In this document: positions 16,089-25,431 of the stretch, one piece after another
How the letters are laid out: each line of letters starts with the position of its first letter
Position numbering within the stretch: the stretch's first letter is position 1
NCBI RefSeq assembly: GCF_900240245.1
Contig: NZ_OESQ01000001.1
Span: 3,124,678 to 3,188,677 of the forward strand
DNA length: 64,000 bases
Direction: 5' to 3'
Source of the DNA: Lachnoclostridium edouardi
GTDB lineage: Bacteria > Bacillota > Clostridia > Lachnospirales > Lachnospiraceae
Notes under the pieces: model-generated
The model's input: the letters and a program-made list of their open reading frames with translations, nothing else
Databases searched by the model: none
Told to the model about the DNA's origin: nothing
Program-made: the position numbers and the translations under genes

Positions 16089-16331
16089 ATGACAAGGGAA
16101 GAAGTGTTTGAAAAGTTAAATGAAGTGTTCCAGGATGTATTTGACGATTCCTCTATCCAGGTAAAGGATAAGACAACGGCGGCAGATATTGAGGATTGGG
16201 ACAGCCTAGAGCATATTAATCTGATTGTAGCTGTGGAGGCTATGTTTCAAATTAAATTTGGAATGGGCCAAGTTACAAAGATGAAAAATGTAGGGGAGAT
16301 GGCTGATATCATTCTGGAGAAATTAGGTTAA
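16089..16331 (+). CDS. Acyl carrier protein dedicated to the FkbH/MBOAT pair
   Basis: An 80-residue acidic carrier protein with the phosphopantetheine attachment motif DSLEHI, attachment serine S39. The sequence before it, IEDWDSLEH, is closer to carrier proteins of secondary metabolism and D-alanylation than to fatty-acid AcpP (usually GADSLD). It is 12 bases after the FkbH-type gene and 5 bases before the MBOAT gene, so the three are co-transcribed. The likely job is to hold the glyceryl or related acyl group between loading and membrane transfer. Confidence 0.88.
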   Translation: MTREEVFEKLNEVFQDVFDDSSIQVKDKTTAADIEDWDSLEHINLIVAVEAMFQIKFGMGQVTKMKNVGEMADIILEKLG

Positions 16332-16336
16332 GAGAC

Positions 16337-17881
16337 ATGACATTTGTATCATATGAGTTTTTTATATTTGCAGGAGGGATTTGGCTCCTTTATAGCGTCT
16401 CGTCAAAAATATTTTCTCATTCAGTCAGGCTGAAGCCCGGATTATTGTTCTTAGCCAGCGCCGGGTTTTTGTGGATTTGCGGCGGCTGGCTAAGCCTGAT
16501 TTTTTACGGGCTTACAGCAGGGCTTGTATGGGCAGGCGGATTGGAAATTGAGAGGCGAAGAGATAAGAAAAAGCAGGGAACCGGACATATTTTCGGGGCT
16601 GTACTTGCGCTTTTACTGTGTATGCTGGCAGTATTCCGGTATATAAATTTTCCAGGTTATACTGTGGAAGAAATCAGCTGGCTTACAGGAGGGGACTGGC
16701 AGTGGACGCCTATTGAAATAGCCGCGCCTATAGCCATATCCTTTTACACCCTGACTCTTCTGGGATATTTAATAGACGTATATTGGGGAAGCTTAAAGGC
16801 GGAAAAAAATATTTTCCGACTGATGCTGTTTGGAGGTTTCTTTCCCCAGATGTCAGTAGGCCCGGTGGCCCGGTATGACAGGCTTTCTCCCACTCTTTTT
16901 GGGGAGCCGGGGATTACACGGTCCGATATACAGGAAGGTTGCTTGACGATTGTCTGGGGCTTGTTTAAAAAGCTGGTGATTTCTGAACGGCTGGCTGTTA
17001 TTGTAAATACAGTATATGGAGATATGGAAACCTACAGCGGAAGCTTTCTGGTAATAGGGGCGGTCTGCTTTGCATTTCAGCTTTATACAGACTTTGGAGG
17101 GGCTGTGGACATTGCCACAGGTACGGCCAGACTTTTTGGGGTTAGGCTGGAGCTTAATTTTAACCAGCCCTTTTATTCCAGGTCAGTGGCAGAATTCTGG
17201 AGAAGATGGCACATAACCTTAGGCGGATGGTTTAAGGATTATGTAATGTACCCTCTGTTAAAAAGCAGGCTGTTTCAGAAAATGGGAAGCTGGGGAAAAA
17301 AGCGTTTTGGAAAGAAGCAGGGGAAAAAGGTGCCTGTTATTGCAGGACTTTTTACGGTTTGGTTTTTGCTGGGGCTTTGGCATGGAGGAAAGTGGACCTT
17401 TATTATTGGCTCTGGTTTGTATCATGCCCTCCTTATGAGCCTTGCTGTGGCGGCGGAGCCGGCGGTTAAAAGGTTTTATGAAAAAACAAAAATATCTGTA
17501 GATCATCCGATTTGGGTAATGTTTCAAAGAGTGAGAACATTTATATTGGTGGCCGTGGGATTCGTCTTTTTCCGCTCTGATTCTCTGGCCATGGCTTTTA
17601 ATATTTTTTCAGGAATGTTTTCCGGCAATACCGGTCTGTTTACCAAGGAAGGATTTCTTTCTATGGGGCTTTCAGCAGCCGACATCATGGTTTTGGCTGT
17701 TTCTATGATTATTTTATGGTGGGATTCCTTTAGAAAGGAACATAGGGAGGAAGAATGCAGGCAGGCTGATGAAAAAAACTGGAAAACAGCGGTAAGTCTA
17801 TTGTTGGCCTTTGTTGTTTTAATTTTAGGCTGTTATGGAAGAGGATATGATCCGGCGGCCTTTATTTACGCTCAGTTTTAG
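16337..17881 (+). CDS. MBOAT family membrane O-acyltransferase (AlgI/DltB-like)
   Basis: A 514-residue polytopic membrane protein with about ten hydrophobic segments. MBOAT signatures: SVGPVARY (173-180), FWRRWHITLGGWFKDYVMYP (287-306), and GLWHG with the invariant H349. Relatives (AlgI, DltB, PatA) pass an acyl group from a cytoplasmic carrier through the membrane to an extracellular polymer. The cognate carrier is probably the ACP encoded 5 bases upstream, and the SGNH-like protein at 12541 the outer partner. It is the last gene of the cluster; the ilvN promoter follows. Confidence 0.88.
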   Translation: MTFVSYEFFIFAGGIWLLYSVSSKIFSHSVRLKPGLLFLASAGFLWICGGWLSLIFYGLTAGLVWAGGLEIERRRDKKKQGTGHIFGAVLALLLCMLAVFRYINFPGYTVEEISWLTGGDWQWTPIEIAAPIAISFYTLTLLGYLIDVYWGSLKAEKNIFRLMLFGGFFPQMSVGPVARYDRLSPTLFGEPGITRSDIQEGCLTIVWGLFKKLVISERLAVIVNTVYGDMETYSGSFLVIGAVCFAFQLYTDFGGAVDIATGTARLFGVRLELNFNQPFYSRSVAEFWRRWHITLGGWFKDYVMYPLLKSRLFQKMGSWGKKRFGKKQGKKVPVIAGLFTVWFLLGLWHGGKWTFIIGSGLYHALLMSLAVAAEPAVKRFYEKTKISVDHPIWVMFQRVRTFILVAVGFVFFRSDSLAMAFNIFSGMFSGNTGLFTKEGFLSMGLSAADIMVLAVSMIILWWDSFRKEHREEECRQADEKNWKTAVSLLLAFVVLILGCYGRGYDPAAFIYAQF

Positions 17882-17953
17882 ATTATAAAGGCCAGGATTT
17901 TGTACAGAAACGTTACATAACCTGCTTTTATAATAGTCATTCCTATTGAATAG

Positions 17954-17982
17954 TTGACAAATAAAGAAACCATTGCTATTAT
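17954..17982 (+). promoter_or_regulatory. Promoter of ilvN
   Basis: TTGACA (17954-17959), 17-base spacer, TATTAT (17977-17982). The leader of about 25 bases is too short for a T-box or peptide attenuator. Confidence 0.7.
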
Positions 17983-18015
17983 TGAATGAAACACATAGGA
18001 AACAGGAGAATTTGA

Positions 18016-18516
18016 ATGGAAAGAATTGTTTTATCTTTATTAGTAGACAATACAGCAGGTGTGCTTGCCAGGGTTTCCGGGCTGTTCAGCCGAAGGGGAT
18101 ATAACATTGAAAGTTTGACTGTAGGTACCACTGCAGATGAAAGATATTCCAGAATGACCGTGGTTTCCTTTGGAGACCAGAAGATTCTGGAGCAGATTAA
18201 GAATCAGCTGGAAAAGCTGGAGGACGTAAGGGATATTAAGGAATTAAGAGGAAAAAGCTCTGTATACAGAGAGCTGATTTTGATTAAGGTGAAGGCCAAT
18301 GCCAACGAGAGACAGGCAGTGTCGGCTATCGCCAATATTTTCCGGGCTTCCATTGTAGACGTGGGAAAGGAATCCCTGACTGTTATGCTGACAGGAGATC
18401 AGTCTAAGCTGGATGCTTTGATTAATCTTATGGAGGATTATGAGATTCTGGAGTTAGCCAGAACAGGCGTAACAGGTTTATCCAGAGGCGCGGAGGATAT
18501 CCGCTATTTACCGTAA
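18016..18516 (+). CDS. ilvN: Acetolactate synthase small (regulatory) subunit
   Basis: A 166-residue regulatory subunit of acetolactate synthase, which makes the first committed intermediates of valine, leucine and isoleucine. The N-terminal ACT domain (1-78) starts with LSLLVDNTAGVLARVSGLFS and contains GYNIESLTVG; the C-terminal half is the second small-subunit domain. Length is normal for the ilvH/ilvN type. The catalytic large subunit gene (ilvB) is not in this window, so the pair is split here. ilvC follows after 96 bases with no visible terminator, so the two are probably one operon. Confidence 0.93.
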   Translation: MERIVLSLLVDNTAGVLARVSGLFSRRGYNIESLTVGTTADERYSRMTVVSFGDQKILEQIKNQLEKLEDVRDIKELRGKSSVYRELILIKVKANANERQAVSAIANIFRASIVDVGKESLTVMLTGDQSKLDALINLMEDYEILELARTGVTGLSRGAEDIRYLP

Positions 18517-18600
18517 GCTAGAGAAGGCTGCCAAAGGCGGACAGAGAGTCGTCGGTGGATTTTCTTTAACAAATATATTTTATGGAATAATAGAAGTTGA

Positions 18601-19623
<1,023 letters not shown>

Positions 19624-19640
19624 AATAAATAAGTACATAA

Positions 19641-19680
19641 AAAAGGCCGGGGCTAACAGATAATTAGTCCCGGCCTTTTT
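19641..19680. terminator. Bidirectional terminator between ilvC and lysR
   Basis: AAAAGGCCGGG pairs with CCCGGCCTTTT (19641-19651 with 19669-19679), with a further CTAA/TTAG pair inside; A run on the left and T run on the right serve both strands. Confidence 0.9.
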
Positions 19681-19682
19681 CA

Positions 19683-20585
19683 CTAATTTTTAATAATAGC
19701 CTGCTCCTGAATAAAGTTTAAAAACAATCCTAAGGTGGAGGATAAAGGGAAATTGCTGTAGGCAAAGCCAATCGTTCTGTATTGAATTTCCGCCTCCAGG
19801 GGAATTTCCACTAATTCTTTTCTGTCCAGCTCGTCCTGAACAAATTCTTTAATAACACAGCCTACGCCCATGCCGATTTTGGCAAATTCTATTAGCAGAT
19901 CCATAGTAGTTACTTCTAAAACCTGATTAGGCACCATGTTGTGCTGGGCCATGTAGTCGTCAATGTGGCGCCTTGTTAAGTTATTTCGGTCCAGAAGCAT
20001 AATATTTGCAGTTTGGAATAAATCGGCCTCATCTCCCTCCCTCAGATGAAGATTATCCAGATAGCTTTGAGTGGAGACAAAGATATCGTGAATATTCTGG
20101 ATGGGAGTAAAGGTCAGGCTTTTTTTATTTTCAGGCTCCGCCACAACTCCAATATCTATCTGCTGATGCTCCAGCATAGATAAGGTGTGAGCAGTAGCCT
20201 GGCTTTCAATGGTAATTTTAACATGAGGGTATTTATCAATAAACGCCTTTAAATAAGGCAGGAGAATATACCTGCATAAGGTGGTGCTGACGCCGATGCG
20301 CAGCTGACCGATATTAAAATCCCGAATCCGCTTCAGCTCTTTTTCTCCCCGGTCTAAAAACTCAAAAGCAGCCTTTGTGTGGGTGAAAAGTAGCTCCCCT
20401 TCTTCTGTAAGGTGGACTCCTCTGGAATTTCTTGTAAATAAAGTAACCTCCAGATTGTCCTCCAGCTTGCTGATGGCCTTGCTGATGGCTGGCTGGCTGA
20501 TATAAAGTTCTTTGGCCGCTCTGGAAATATTGCCTGTTTTGGCTACCTCATAAAAAATCTTATATTGAGAAAGATGTTGTTCCAT
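19683..20585 (-). CDS. LysR family regulator of branched-chain amino acid genes
   Basis: A 300-residue LysR-type regulator with the helix-turn-helix in residues 1-60 (AAKELYISQPAISKAISKLE) and the effector-binding fold from about 90. It lies between ilvC (convergent) and leuC (divergent), so control of leuCD, and perhaps ilvNC, is likely. The 158-base gap to leuC is the expected operator region; a CATATCTAACATG stretch around 20621-20633 may hold a T-N11-A box, but I cannot define it well. The effector may be an intermediate of the leucine or isoleucine-valine pathway. Confidence 0.88.
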   Translation of the reverse strand: MEQHLSQYKIFYEVAKTGNISRAAKELYISQPAISKAISKLEDNLEVTLFTRNSRGVHLTEEGELLFTHTKAAFEFLDRGEKELKRIRDFNIGQLRIGVSTTLCRYILLPYLKAFIDKYPHVKITIESQATAHTLSMLEHQQIDIGVVAEPENKKSLTFTPIQNIHDIFVSTQSYLDNLHLREGDEADLFQTANIMLLDRNNLTRRHIDDYMAQHNMVPNQVLEVTTMDLLIEFAKIGMGVGCVIKEFVQDELDRKELVEIPLEAEIQYRTIGFAYSNFPLSSTLGLFLNFIQEQAIIKN

Positions 20586-20743
20586 ATGAACTCCTATATA
20601 TAACTGTTTTTTATATTATCCATATCTAACATGTATTGTCATTATACCAAACTGTATGATAAAATGTAAAGCAGGAATTCAAAATTTAAACGGACACGAA
20701 AGATAATCAGAGATTAAAATAAATGTGTCAAGGAGGACTGACC

Positions 20744-22009
20744 ATGGGAATGACAATGACCCAAAAGATTCTGGCAGCTCATGCAGGGCTTTCAGAGGTA
20801 AAAGCAGGACAGCTGATTGAAGCTGACTTGGATTTGGTGCTTGGAAATGATATTACTTCTCCAGTGGCTATTAATGAGATGAAGAAAATGAAAGAGCAGG
20901 CAGTATTTAACAAAGATAAAATTGCTCTTGTAATGGACCATTTTATTCCAAATAAGGATATTAAGTCAGCAGAAAACTGTAAATGCTGCAGAGATTTTGC
21001 CTGTAGACATGAGATTACCAATTATTTTGACGTAGGGGAAATGGGAATTGAACATGCCCTTCTGCCGGAAAAAGGACTTGTAGTTGCAGGGGATGCAGTA
21101 ATAGGAGCAGATTCCCACACATGTACATACGGGGCCTTAGGAGCATTTTCCACAGGAGTGGGAAGTACAGATATGGCTGCCGGAATGGTGACAGGCAAGG
21201 CCTGGTTTAAAGTACCTTCCGCCATTCAGTTTGTGCTGACAGGAAAGCCGGGAAAATGGGTTAGCGGAAAAGATGTAATCCTTCATATTATCGGCATGAT
21301 TGGAGTAGACGGAGCTCTTTATAAATCCATGGAATTTACCGGGGACGGCATAAAAAATCTGACTATGGACGACCGTTTTACTATTTGCAATATGGCCATT
21401 GAGGCAGGAGGCAAAAACGGCATTTTCCCTGTAGATGATGTGGCTATAGAATATATGAAAGAGCACTCTAAGAGACAATTTACTGTATATGAGGCAGACC
21501 TGGATGCAGAGTATGAGAAGGTTTATACGATTGACCTGTCTCAGTTAAAGCCTACTGTGGCTTTCCCACATCTGCCTGAAAACACAAAAACCATTGACCA
21601 GGTAGGAGATATTAAAATTGATCAGGTAGTAATCGGTTCCTGCACCAACGGACGCATGGACGATATGAGAGCCGCCGCTTCAGTGTTAAAGGGCAGAAAG
21701 GTGGCAAAGGGCGTGCGCTGTATTGTAATTCCTGCTACCCAGGCAATTTATCTTCAGTCCATGAGAGAAGGGCTGCTGGAAATCTTTATTGAGGCAGGAG
21801 CTGTTGTAAGTACTCCTACATGCGGACCATGTTTAGGCGGATATATGGGAATTTTAGCGGCAGGAGAGCGCTGCGTTTCCACTACAAACAGAAACTTTGT
21901 GGGCCGTATGGGCCATGTGGATTCAGAAATATATCTGGCAGGGCCGGCAGTTGCAGCTGCAAGCGCAGTGACAGGTAAAATTTCATGTCCATGTGAACTG
22001 GATAACTAG
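20744..22009 (+). CDS. leuC: 3-isopropylmalate dehydratase large subunit
   Basis: A 421-residue aconitase-family enzyme that, with LeuD, isomerises 2-isopropylmalate to 3-isopropylmalate in leucine synthesis. It holds a [4Fe-4S] cluster through the Cys of GSCTNGR and the two of CGPC near the C-terminus. The length and the HACA-type (archaeal/clostridial) sequence are normal for anaerobes. ATG 20744 is preferred to ATG 20723 because CAAGGAGG ends 9 bases before it. leuD starts 11 bases downstream. leuA and leuB are not present in the window. Confidence 0.95.
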   Translation: MGMTMTQKILAAHAGLSEVKAGQLIEADLDLVLGNDITSPVAINEMKKMKEQAVFNKDKIALVMDHFIPNKDIKSAENCKCCRDFACRHEITNYFDVGEMGIEHALLPEKGLVVAGDAVIGADSHTCTYGALGAFSTGVGSTDMAAGMVTGKAWFKVPSAIQFVLTGKPGKWVSGKDVILHIIGMIGVDGALYKSMEFTGDGIKNLTMDDRFTICNMAIEAGGKNGIFPVDDVAIEYMKEHSKRQFTVYEADLDAEYEKVYTIDLSQLKPTVAFPHLPENTKTIDQVGDIKIDQVVIGSCTNGRMDDMRAAASVLKGRKVAKGVRCIVIPATQAIYLQSMREGLLEIFIEAGAVVSTPTCGPCLGGYMGILAAGERCVSTTNRNFVGRMGHVDSEIYLAGPAVAAASAVTGKISCPCELDN

Positions 22010-22020
22010 GAGGTAAAACC

Positions 22021-22506
22021 ATGAAAGCTATTGGCAGCGTTTTTAAATATGGAGATAATGTAGATACAGACGTAATTATTCCAGCCAGATACTTAAATGC
22101 CACAGACGGAAAAGAATTGGCAAAGCACTGTATGGAAGATATTGATAAAGAATTTATTCACAAGGTGCAGAAGGGGGACATTATTGTGGCCAATAAAAAC
22201 TTTGGCTGCGGTTCCTCCAGAGAACATGCGCCTTTGGCGATAAAGTGCGCCGGAGTCAGCTGTGTAATCGCAGAAACATTTGCCAGAATTTTCTACCGCA
22301 ATGCAATTAATATTGGCCTTCCTATTATTGAATGTGAGGAAGCGGCTAAGGCTATTGAGGCGGGAGATCAGGTGGAAATTGATTTTGACAGCGGAATTAT
22401 TACAAATAAGACAAAAAATCAGCAGTACCAGGGCCAGGCCTTCCCGCCCTTTATGCAGAAAATTATTACTGCAGGCGGGCTTGTAAACTACATTAACGAA
22501 AAATAG
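22021..22506 (+). CDS. leuD: 3-isopropylmalate dehydratase small subunit
   Basis: A 161-residue small subunit of isopropylmalate isomerase. The signatures [16 protein letters not shown] (12-27) and [11 protein letters not shown] (61-71) are present. The CTAGGAGG site overlaps the leuC stop, so translation is probably coupled. Its length is that of the short, stand-alone archaeal-clostridial type. A hairpin at 22531-22570 ends the leuCD transcript. Confidence 0.95.
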   Translation: MKAIGSVFKYGDNVDTDVIIPARYLNATDGKELAKHCMEDIDKEFIHKVQKGDIIVANKNFGCGSSREHAPLAIKCAGVSCVIAETFARIFYRNAINIGLPIIECEEAAKAIEAGDQVEIDFDSGIITNKTKNQQYQGQAFPPFMQKIITAGGLVNYINEK

Positions 22507-22530
22507 ACATATGTACCTTTGAGCAGAGGA

Positions 22531-22570
22531 GGAGAATGTTGCAAAAAATGCAATGTTCTCCTTCTTTGCT
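22531..22570 (+). terminator. Hairpin terminator after leuD
   Basis: GGAGAATGTTGCA (22531-22543) pairs with TGCAATGTTCTCC (22549-22561) through two G-U pairs; CTTCTTTGCTTG follows, a poor T run. Confidence 0.55.
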
Positions 22571-22639
22571 TGTATAAATAAAAAGGACAGATTATAATAG
22601 AAAAAAACATTTATAGAAAAATCATCCGGGGAGAGAAAA

Positions 22640-23347
22640 ATGGAAAGACAAGGAACAATAGAAGAGATTTCCGACGGCAAGCTGTACGGAGGGAATGATA
22701 TGGTAAAAGCAGACTGCCATGATTGCGCCGGCTGCTGTGAATGCTGTAAAGGTATGGGGATTTCTATTCAGCTGGACCCGCTGGATATACATCGGATTTC
22801 AAGTTATGAGGGAAAAGGCTTTGAAAAGCTTTTAGAGGAGAGCGTGCAGCTGAATTTAGTATCAGGCTTGATTCTCCCTAATATGAAAATGGACGGGCAA
22901 AAGGAGGCCTGTTATTATTTAGACAGCAAAGGGCGCTGCAGGATTCACAAGGCAAGGCCTGGAATCTGCCGTCTGTTTCCCTTGGGGAGATACTATGAAA
23001 ACAGAGAATTTCATTATTTTCTTCAGGTAAATCAATGTAAAAATGAAAACAGGTCTAAAATTAAGGTAAAGAAGTGGATAGACACGCCGGAGCTGAAAAA
23101 GTATGAGGATTTTACAGTAAAATGGCATTTTTTTATAAAAGATATTCAGGAGTATTTAGTGAAATCAGGAGACAAAGCTTTGGCAAAGGAAATGGGCATG
23201 TATATTTTAACTAATTTTTATATGAAGCCTTTTTCTGAGGCCCAGGATTTTTATGGAGAGTTTGAAAACCGGCTGCTTGAGGCAAATCATTATGTACAGG
23301 AAAAAATACAGAGTTTATCTGTACAATCTAATACTGCAGGTGTATAA
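22640..23347 (+). CDS. YkgJ-type cysteine cluster protein
   Basis: A 235-residue protein of the YkgJ/UPF0153 family, soluble proteins thought to bind zinc or an iron-sulfur cluster. The N-terminal cysteines are dense (CHDCAGCCECC, residues 26-36) and pair with a second group C-x7-C-x8-C around residues 94-114 (CYY, GRCRIHKARPGICRLFP), the usual family layout. The function is not established; some members are linked to protein methylation or flagellar modification. It is a single gene between the leuD terminator and the FMN riboswitch. Confidence 0.8.
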   Translation: MERQGTIEEISDGKLYGGNDMVKADCHDCAGCCECCKGMGISIQLDPLDIHRISSYEGKGFEKLLEESVQLNLVSGLILPNMKMDGQKEACYYLDSKGRCRIHKARPGICRLFPLGRYYENREFHYFLQVNQCKNENRSKIKVKKWIDTPELKKYEDFTVKWHFFIKDIQEYLVKSGDKALAKEMGMYILTNFYMKPFSEAQDFYGEFENRLLEANHYVQEKIQSLSVQSNTAGV

Positions 23348-23392
23348 TAAAACACAGGATCTGAAAAAGGTCAGATAAAAATAAAATAAAAA

Positions 23393-23503
23393 GTCTTTGT
23401 GGCAAGGTGAAAGTCCTTACCGATGGTATAGTCCATGACCTGCTTTTGGCAGCTGATTTGGTGAAATTCCAAAACCGACGGTGATAGTCCGGATGAGAAA
23501 AGA
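23393..23503 (+). promoter_or_regulatory. FMN riboswitch (RFN element)
   Basis: The conserved blocks of the RFN element are readable: GGCAAGGTGAAAGTCCTTACCG, split as GGCAAGGTGAAAG and TCCTTACCG, then GGTATAGTCCATGACC, GATTTGGTGAAATTCC, AAAACCGACGGTGATAGTCC and GGATGAGAAAAGAC. The closing P1 stem is GTCTTT (23393-23398) with AAAGAC (23498-23503). It precedes a terminator and the riboflavin transporter gene, so FMN should switch transcription off. Confidence 0.93.
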
Positions 23504-23517
23504 CATATTCCAGAAAA

Positions 23518-23579
23518 GAGCGCTGCAAAGCCAGGCCGCCTGTACAGACAGGCAGCAGGTTTTACGGCGCTCCCTTTTT
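23518..23579 (+). terminator. Riboswitch-controlled terminator
   Basis: GAGCGC (23518-23523) pairs with GCGCTC (23568-23573); an inner GCCTGT/ACAGGC hairpin (23538-23543 with 23548-23553) is enclosed; the T run is 23575-23579. It follows the FMN aptamer directly and is the off-state expression platform. Confidence 0.85.
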
Positions 23580-23619
23580 GTATGCAGGGATATTTGCCTA
23601 TGACGGACAGGAGGAAAAA

Positions 23620-24225
23620 ATGAAAGCAACATGGAGCACAAAAAATCTGGCATTAACAGGAATTATGGGAGGACTGGCGGCAGTTCTTATGTTTTTCCGT
23701 TTTCCCCTCCCCTTTATGCCTCCTTTTATGGATTTTGATTTTGCCGGTTTAGTGGAAATCATTGGAGGATTTGCCTTAGGACCTATAGCGGCAGTTTTTA
23801 TTGTTGTTGTAAAGGTGCTGGTAAAGCTAGTGTTAATGGGCACCAACTCTGCCTTTACAGGGGAAATTCAAAATATTATTTTAAGTCTGGCTTATGTGCT
23901 GCCTGCAGTGTGGATTTATGACAGAAAAAAGACTAAGAAGACAGCCGTTGAAGGTATGGCCGTGGGAACGGCAGTCTGCGCCGTTGTAGCTATATTTACT
24001 AATCTTTATATGATTATTCCTTTCTATGTTAAGCTTTTTGGAATGACTATGGAAGATATCATAGCTATGTGTCAGGCTGTAAATCCGGCGATTAACGGAC
24101 CACTTACATTTGCTCTTTTTGGGGTAATGCCTTTTAATATTATTAAAAACGGAGCAGTTTCTATTGTTACATATTTTGCCTACAAAAAAATCAGCGTTCA
24201 TATTAAACACTTTGTCAGCAGATAG
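23620..24225 (+). CDS. ribU: Riboflavin transporter, ECF S component
   Basis: A 201-residue membrane protein, the substrate-binding S component of an energy-coupling factor transporter for riboflavin. It has about six hydrophobic helices and the RibU-like region FPLPFMPPFMDFDFAGLVEI near residues 26-45, followed by GAFALGP-type glycines and KLVLMGTNSAFTGE near 70-83. ATG 23620 with AGGAGG 5 bases upstream is preferred; an earlier in-frame ATG at 23578 falls at the end of the riboswitch terminator. The FMN riboswitch upstream confirms the substrate. The shared EcfA/EcfT parts are not in the window. Confidence 0.93.
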   Translation: MKATWSTKNLALTGIMGGLAAVLMFFRFPLPFMPPFMDFDFAGLVEIIGGFALGPIAAVFIVVVKVLVKLVLMGTNSAFTGEIQNIILSLAYVLPAVWIYDRKKTKKTAVEGMAVGTAVCAVVAIFTNLYMIIPFYVKLFGMTMEDIIAMCQAVNPAINGPLTFALFGVMPFNIIKNGAVSIVTYFAYKKISVHIKHFVSR

Positions 24226-24237
24226 GAGGAAAATAAT

Positions 24238-24717
24238 ATGCAGGAAAGGCCAAATCAGGAAATCAGTGTAAAAGAGGGGGAGGAGAGAATGTTTCGCCTG
24301 CTGGGAACTCATAAAATTATGGCTTTAGCTTCCAGCGTTCAGGATTATGTTATGGTGAGAAATGTCAGCTGTTTATTTTATGACGGAAAAATTTATTTTA
24401 AAACTGACAAAAATTTCAGAAAGACACAACAGCTTTTTCAAAACCCTAATGTAGCTTTGTGCTGGAATGGAGTTCAGGTGGAAGGAACCGCGGAAAATAA
24501 GGGACTTGTTATTGACGAGCCGGGGAGAAAATTTGAAAAGCTTTATGAAAAATATTTGAAAAATAGTTATAATAAATACAGCCATGAGGATACAGAGATT
24601 TTAATAGAAGTGACGCCGGGATTTGCGGAGCTTTGGGATACAGATGAAAATGGAGATGCTTACCAGGTGTTTGTAGACTTTAGAAAAGGCAGCGCAGAAG
24701 TGGTTTCCTATGATTAA
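24238..24717 (+). CDS. Pyridoxamine 5'-phosphate oxidase-like flavin protein
   Basis: A 159-residue split-barrel protein of the PNPOx-like superfamily, which binds FMN, F420 or haem. Residues 15-110 show the expected strand pattern: LGTHKIMALASSVQDYVMVRNVSCLFYDGKIYF, with the phosphate-binding KTDKNFRKTQQL just after (about 60-71). It starts 12 bases after ribU with its own AGGAGG, so it shares the FMN-controlled transcript, fitting a flavin-binding product. The substrate is unknown; many relatives are general oxidoreductases or flavin-storage proteins. Confidence 0.82.
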   Translation: MQERPNQEISVKEGEERMFRLLGTHKIMALASSVQDYVMVRNVSCLFYDGKIYFKTDKNFRKTQQLFQNPNVALCWNGVQVEGTAENKGLVIDEPGRKFEKLYEKYLKNSYNKYSHEDTEILIEVTPGFAELWDTDENGDAYQVFVDFRKGSAEVVSYD

Positions 24718-24828
24718 TTAATAAAATTTTGCCAAAATATTTTCTATGAAACAACACATACTACACATGTAGACAAAAAGGCGGTGTAAAAAGCCTGTGT
24801 TTAGAAAATATTTTGGAGGTGACAGGAA

Positions 24829-25002
24829 ATGAGCCCAAAAGAATTATCTTATATTGAGGATGCCCTGGGACATGAAAAGTTTTTAAAAACTCAGTGTCAG
24901 GAGGCTGCCCAGAATCTGCAAGATCCAGATTTAAAGGCATACGCCCAGCAGTTAGCCCAAAAACATCAGCAGATATTTACAAATTTGTATAATCTTGTGT
25001 AA
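24829..25002 (+). CDS. Small ferritin-like / spore-coat-like protein
   Basis: A 57-residue helical protein beginning MSPKELSYIEDALGHEKFL, with a GGAGGT site 8 bases before the ATG. The helical pattern with LGHEKFLKTQCQEAA and YAQQLAQKHQQIF resembles the N-terminal helix pair of CotF-type coat proteins in clostridia. The CotF-like gene follows 13 bases later, so the pair probably forms one sporulation-time unit. Assignment is by resemblance and neighbour only. Confidence 0.65.
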   Translation: MSPKELSYIEDALGHEKFLKTQCQEAAQNLQDPDLKAYAQQLAQKHQQIFTNLYNLV

Positions 25003-25015
25003 GGAGGAAGGAAAT

Positions 25016-25261
25016 ATGGACGACAGATGTATTATGGAAAATATGCTCCTTACAACTAAGGGAGTATGCGATTTGTACCTTCACGGCACCATTGAAGCCG
25101 CTACCGGTAATGTCCACCAGGCATTTGACGCCGCCTTAAACGACAGCCTGTGTATACAGGATGAAATTTATAAAAAAATGTCCGCAAAAGGCTGGTATAC
25201 AACAGAGCAGGCAGAACAGACAAAAATGATGAAGGTGAAAAATCAGTTTGCAGGAATGTAA
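25016..25261 (+). CDS. CotF-family spore coat protein
   Basis: An 81-residue helical protein of the CotF type. The typical features are MLLTTKGVCDLYLHGTIEAA near 9-28 and the ending ELYKKMSAKGWY-like segment (IYKKMSAKGWYTTEQA, about 52-67). Clostridial genomes carry several such short coat genes, often in pairs like this one. ATG 25016 with AAGGAGG 8 bases before it is preferred over an earlier ATG at 24995, which overlaps the upstream gene. A clear terminator follows. Confidence 0.82.
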   Translation: MDDRCIMENMLLTTKGVCDLYLHGTIEAATGNVHQAFDAALNDSLCIQDEIYKKMSAKGWYTTEQAEQTKMMKVKNQFAGM

Positions 25262-25276
25262 AACTATATTTTTCGT

Positions 25277-25306
25277 AAGTCCGCCTTTTTGGCGGGCTTA
25301 TTTTTT
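25277..25306 (+). terminator. Intrinsic terminator after coat genes
   Basis: AAGTCCGCC (25277-25285) pairs with GGCGGGCTT (25291-25299), then ATTTTTTA. Confidence 0.85.
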
Positions 25307-25333
25307 ATTGTTATGAGCACTTAGTGGCTGTAT
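25301..25333 (-). repeat. Copy B of dispersed repeat
   Basis: On the minus strand it starts ATACAGCCACTAAGTGCTC and ends ATAACAATAAA; 28 of 30 bases match the copy at 60081-60113 and it holds the core palindrome GCACTTAGTGC in variant form. It lies directly after the coat-gene terminator. Confidence 0.65.
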
Positions 25334-25361
25334 TTTCTGAAATCGCCCTTGCTCCTGCCTA

Positions 25362-25390
25362 TTGTATACATGCATCTCATATGTTATAAT
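25362..25390 (+). promoter_or_regulatory. Promoter of the HTH-DUF3990 unit
   Basis: TTGTAT (25362-25367), 17-base spacer, TATAAT (25385-25390). A TGTATACA palindrome overlaps the -35 and could be bound by the HTH protein. Confidence 0.6.
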
Positions 25391-25431
25391 ATAAGTATTC
25401 AAATGCTATATCCCAACGCAAGGGGGTCGTT

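Noticed and set aside
17882-18015. T-box or leader-peptide attenuator before ilvN
   Set aside because: The promoter at 17954-17982 leaves too short a leader, and no terminator hairpin or run of Leu/Ile/Val codons is seen.
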